Assembly (NCBI GenBank): GCA_003569145.1
Contig: BGOH01000001.1
Coordinates: 342,196 to 406,195 of the forward strand
Length of the DNA: 64,000 nt
Source: Clavibacter sp.
GTDB taxonomy: Bacteria > Actinomycetota > Actinomycetes > Nanopelagicales > Nanopelagicaceae
Direction of reading: 5' to 3'
The notes under the pieces were generated by a model that was given only the letters and a program-made list of their open reading frames with translations, did no database searches and was not told the origin of the DNA. Positions 61,704 through 64,000 of this stretch are shown piece after piece (within the stretch, counting starts at the first letter, position 1; every line of letters starts with the position of its first letter). A program made the position numbers and the translations under genes.

Positions 61704-64000
61704 ATGCCAACGCCAATCTGGTCTAGCCCTGAGACTACCTCAGTAAACCGCTTGCCAATGCTCAATATCGCGCATCTGATGAGTATTTCTCTTGATGGGC
61801 AATGGAACTTTCAATTATTAGATAGAGCTGATCAAGACCCAAGTAAGAGATGGCAGAGCATCACAGTTCCAGGCCTTTGGACCATGGTTGATGGCGAGCA
61901 ACCCTTTGGCGACAAGCCGATCTATACCAATACTCAGATGCCCTTTGATCAACTGCCACCAAGTGTTCCACTTGATAATCCAACTGGAGTTTATGAGCGA
62001 GAGTTTTCACTACCTTCATCTTGGAAAAATAAAAGAGTTGTTCTATCAATTGGAGGATTTGAATCCCTTGCAATCCTTACCATAAATGGCAAAGAGGTTG
62101 GGGTTGCTAAAGACTCTCGCCTAGCATCGGAATTTGATATTACAGAATTTTTAACTAACGGATCTAATAAAGTACAAATCAGAGTCATTAAGTGGTCTGA
62201 TTCGACATTTATTGAGGACCAAGATCAATGGTGGCATGGTGGGATTACAAGATCTGTAAAACTCTTTGCTACCGAATATGTTTTTATTGAAAGACTCTAT
62301 GCCACCCCAGGGCTTGAAAAAATAATAAAGTTGGAACTCTTAAAATCAGAGCTCATATCAATTCAATTAATGAAGAAGAGATTGCTGGATACCGACTTAA
62401 GGTAAAGGTCATTGGCGTAAAGGGCGCTGAGGCAAGCGTGACAGTTAAAAATCAAAAAGCGCCAAATTGGACGCAAAAAAGTGCGACTGAAAAGCAAGCA
62501 GGAGATGATTTCTTTCACGCTACCTACTGGGATGGCAATATGCCTAAGGATAAATATCAGGCATATCTAGCAACTGAGCCAATAATTCCAGGGCCATTAG
62601 AACTAAACATTAGAGTGCCAAACATCTCCCCTTGGTCTGCTGAATCGCCAAGCCTTTATGACGTTGAGTATCAGTTAATTGATCCTTCAGGGCAAGTAAT
62701 TGAGGTCACTACGCAGAGAATTGGCTTTAGAAGCGTTGAGATAAAAGGATGTGACCTGCTAGTAAATGGCGAGCGCGTGATGATCTACGGCATCAATCGC
62801 CACGATTTCAATCGCAGAAGCGGGCGAGTATTAAGCCGGGATTTGATGCGACAGGATTTATTGGAACTTAAGCGATGGAACTTTAATGCCATCCGCACCT
62901 CGCACTACCCAAATGATCCAGCATTTCTTGATCTCTGCGATGAGCTTGGTTTCTATGTTGTAGGTGAGGCCAATATTGAATCTCATGCCTTCCAAAACAC
63001 GCTCTGTGATGATCAGAAATATCTAAATGCTTGGGTTGATCGAGTTGCCAGAATGATTCAACGAGATATCCATCATGCATCGGTGATTCTCTGGTCTCTT
63101 GGCAATGAATCAGGCTCTGGAATTAATCATCGAGCTGCAGCTGCATATGCTAGAAGTTTTGATCCCACTCGCCCGCTGCATTATGAAGGAGCAATCAGAG
63201 GAAATTGGACTACAGGACATGACATCACAGATGTCGTAGTTCCTATGTATCCAGATATCTCAGCGATTATTTCTTATGCAAAGTCTAAAAAGGCAGATCG
63301 CCCTCTAATTATGTGCGAGTACTCCCACGCCATGGGAAATAGCAATGGAACCTTGGCCGAATACTGGCAAGCAATTCATAGCCTTCCCGCTCTTCAAGGC
63401 GGCTTTATCTGGGAGATGTGGGATCACGGACTTGATCAAAGACTTGAAGATGGAACTATCCGCTCGGCCTATGGCGGCGACTTTGGTGAAGCTAAACACG
63501 ATGGCAACTTCTGCTGCGATGGAATGTTCTTTCCTGATCGAAGCCCAAAGCCTGCTTTAAGTGAATTTAAATATATTGCCTCGCCAATTGAGATTAAGGC
63601 AAAGAATTTAAAGAGTGGAAGATTTGAGATTTTTAATAAGAACTTCTTTGTAAATCTCTCAGATTACAAGCTTAAATATGAGGTAACAGTTAATGGAAAG
63701 GCCTCCTCATCTGGCGAGGTAAAGCTAGGGCTAGTAAAACCCCGTCAATCAAAGCCTTTTACCCTGCCTGCTCAAGTATTAAAGGGCGATGGATCAGTTG
63801 GTGAGCGCTTTATTAACTTCTCGCTCACACTTGCTAGTAGCAAGCCTTGGGCTCATATTGGCCATGAAGTCGCCTGGGAACAGATAGCACTTATTTCAAA
63901 GCCGCTACCAAAGATAAAGAGCGCTAAGAGCAAAATGCAATACGTTAATTCTCAAGGCCAGATTCAAGTTCTCATTTGGACAGATAGCTCCTGCGCTAAC
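61704..64000 (+). CDS. lacZ: Beta-galactosidase, LacZ type (GH2), 3' truncated; one-base frameshift
   Basis: Hydrolyses lactose and other beta-galactosides. The N-terminal part (SPETTSVNRLP, GVYEREFSLPSSW, EDQDQWWHGGITRSV) is in one frame up to 62405, and the rest in another to the window end. At 62317-62322 GAAAAAATAAT has six A; a seventh reads GLEKNNKVGTLKIRAH and keeps one frame open for 766 codons. The barrel has IYGINRHDFNRRSGR, IRTSHYPNDP, the acid/base Glu in LWSLGNESGSG and the nucleophile Glu in CEYSHAMGNS. The C-terminal domains lie beyond 64000. No signal peptide. A homopolymer error is the likely cause of the break. Confidence 0.92.

Noticed and set aside
61517..61726. 69-codon plus-strand frame across tRNA-Thr
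   Set aside because: Antisense translation of the tRNA gene; no RBS and no family.

Overview
The window looks like a chromosome segment of a small, AT-leaning, streamlined actinobacterium. The best match I can suggest is the freshwater acI / Nanopelagicales group, but this is inferred from gene content and compactness and no database search was run. Pointers to Actinobacteria are: the mycobacterial-type gene block pth-rplY / prs-glmU / ispE-rsmA-tatD-metG / rsmI-PMT / GlpR-GNAT-Glp-MTHFS; the DUF3027, DUF2530 and DUF3263 families; a fused CopD-CtaG protein; a NUDIX-SixA fusion; MgtA; and many start codons with a -10 hexamer only 6-7 nt upstream (leaderless mRNAs). There is no gene-free gap over about 220 bp, and I saw no insertion sequence, prophage, integrase or CRISPR array.

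Layout. 1-10.7 kb: end of ppc, then a minus-strand housekeeping block (peptidyl-tRNA hydrolase, L25, a membrane-anchored EEP hydrolase, PRPP synthase, GlmU, tRNA-Gln, IspE, RsmA, TatD, MetG, RsmI). 10.7-18.2 kb: a protein mannosyltransferase, a cell-division-type operon (gephyrin-like Glp, GNAT, GlpR/SepX), MTHFS, an acyl-CoA dehydrogenase, CopD-CtaG, and a Ruc-like zinc-ribbon protein. 18.2-22 kb: a TetR/MMPL divergent pair with a clear operator, PurU, tRNA-Arg. 22-28.4 kb: a saccharopine-dehydrogenase-like enzyme, an SDR, a secreted helical protein, a Tat-exported Rieske protein, a GGDEF cyclase and homospermidine synthase. 28.4-37.4 kb: photolyase and an alpha-glucan operon (MalE, MalF, MalG, secreted amylase, cytoplasmic neopullulanase). 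37.4-44 kb: citrate synthase, PdxH, SerC, a 26-aa membrane microprotein, an MFS exporter, DUF2530, a cold-shock protein, DUF3027, Ppx/GppA. 44-49 kb: NUDIX-SixA, polyphosphate kinase, GroEL under CIRCE, DUF3263. 49-61 kb: a PLP decarboxylase, SDR-DUF2867, NDH-2, a hydrolase, a cholesterol-oxidase-like flavoprotein, an SGNH hydrolase, three glycosyltransferases and a sulfotransferase. 61.4-64 kb: tRNA-Thr and the start of a LacZ-type beta-galactosidase that runs off the end.

Two points affect how the window should be read. First, seven breaks in six conserved genes (MMPL twice, glp, NUDIX-SixA, ppk, groEL, lacZ) are each repaired by adding one base, mostly in a short homopolymer. All are deletions and several hit essential genes, so sequencing or assembly error is far more likely than gene decay. 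I annotate each as one gene. Second, the MoeA-like protein lacks the central MoeA domain and the usual catalytic signatures, yet sits in an operon with the division receptor GlpR/SepX. It may be a gephyrin fold kept only for a structural cell-division role. This is the most interesting biological lead here.
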